From positions 1 through 6,232 of the forward strand of contig JAATFR010000103.1 of the NCBI GenBank assembly GCA_015655095.1: 6,232 nucleotides of DNA. Direction: 5' to 3'. Under the pieces are notes generated by a model, which saw only the letters and a program-made list of their open reading frames with translations, ran no database searches and had not been told where the DNA came from. Both the position numbers and the translations under genes were made by a program. Shown here piece after piece: positions 5,947-6,232 of the stretch. Each line of letters starts with the position of its first letter. Within the stretch, counting starts at the first letter, position 1. The DNA is from Hyphomicrobiales bacterium (lineage in GTDB: Bacteria; Pseudomonadota; Alphaproteobacteria; Parvibaculales; Parvibaculaceae).

Positions 5947-6232
5947 ATGCGCATCATCCCTGACGCCCGGCGCGTCGTCATTCTGTCCTATTCCTTCTGG
6001 GCGCAGGTCTTTGGCCTCGCCGCCCTGATCCTGCCCGAGATGACCTTCGCCCTGTGGGGGATCGAGACCGACCCCTATGTGCTGTGGTGGGTCGGCGTCG
6101 GGCTGCTGGTCTTCGGCATCCTCGGCCGGCTTGTCGTGCAGACGGGCCCGGCCATCGTCAATGCACTGCGCATCGCCGCCGTGACGGCGCTGATCCTGTG
6201 CCTGTCGATCCTTGCCGCCCGCGCGCAGGCGA
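5947..6232 (+). CDS. Holin-like small membrane protein, partial (runs off the right edge)
   Basis: ATG at 5947 has GGAG six bases upstream; 95 codons are visible with no stop before the window ends. The protein opens MRIIPDARRV (amphipathic, cytoplasmic) and has three hydrophobic segments: about 16-31, 43-63 and 69-92. W and G residues flank the second, and LAARAQA follows the last, resembling a signal-peptidase site. Small proteins of this design sit beside endolysin genes in prophages of Rhodobacterales and related bacteria and are usually annotated as holins or as uncharacterised phage membrane proteins. The holin call is by size, topology and position. G+C is high, as in the host background. 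An endolysin or muramidase gene would be expected next, outside the window. The leader contains a terminator-like hairpin, so expression may depend on read-through or antitermination. Confidence 0.72.
   Translation, partial: MRIIPDARRVVILSYSFWAQVFGLAALILPEMTFALWGIETDPYVLWWVGVGLLVFGILGRLVVQTGPAIVNALRIAAVTALILCLSILAARAQA

Noticed and set aside
1..6232. CRISPR arrays, tRNA or rRNA genes, insertion sequences
   Set aside because: No regularly spaced repeats, cloverleaf-like segments, transposase motifs or terminal inverted repeats were seen on either strand.

Overview
The window looks like the late, tail-and-lysis end of a prophage (or an island derived from one) in a GC-rich alphaproteobacterium. 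A Rhodobacterales host such as Paracoccus or Rhodobacter fits best. This rests on the codon use of the right-hand genes (43 G+C of 60 bases at 6121-6180), the holin-like protein at the right edge, and the small TM-plus-coiled-coil protein before it. No integrase, attachment site or structural head gene is in view, so the phage origin is inferred from gene type and order.

Layout, left to right. Bases 1-33 may be the last codons of a plus-strand gene. Bases 30-1075, minus strand, encode a polytopic membrane protein of the EpsG / O-antigen polymerase (Wzy-like) type, split into two overlapping reading frames. Between it and the next gene is a divergent intergenic region with a perfect 7-bp-arm dyad. 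Bases 1241-3115 encode a 624-aa tailspike-like protein: a signal-peptide-like N-terminus, a short beta-rich adaptor, a pectate-lyase-3-type right-handed beta-helix and a C-terminal beta-rich domain. Bases 3280-5148 encode a 622-aa OafA-type O-acyltransferase (membrane acyltransferase-3 domain fused to an SGNH domain) with its key motifs present. Bases 5258-5527 encode an 89-aa protein with one membrane segment and a coiled coil. A probable 95-aa minus-strand gene (5540-5827) follows, then a clear stem-loop with a T tract (5909-5931), then a holin-like gene (from 5947) that runs off the right edge.

How it may work together. The spike would recognise or cut a surface glycan. The EpsG/Wzy-like protein and the O-acyltransferase are the kinds of enzyme that alter how such a glycan is linked and decorated. 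This combination resembles the seroconversion cassette of Pseudomonas phage D3 (alternative O-antigen polymerase plus O-acetylase), in which the lysogen changes the phage's own receptor. The two surface-modifying genes contain stretches that are much poorer in G+C than their neighbours (24/60 at 601-660, 25/60 at 4801-4860, against 40/60 at 2461-2520), consistent with separate acquisition as morons between phage late genes. The small plus-strand genes at the right are probably lysis-related.

Least certain points: whether the EpsG-like gene is functional or frameshifted, whether the minus-strand 95-aa frame is a real gene, and whether the spike's N-terminus is truly a secretion signal.
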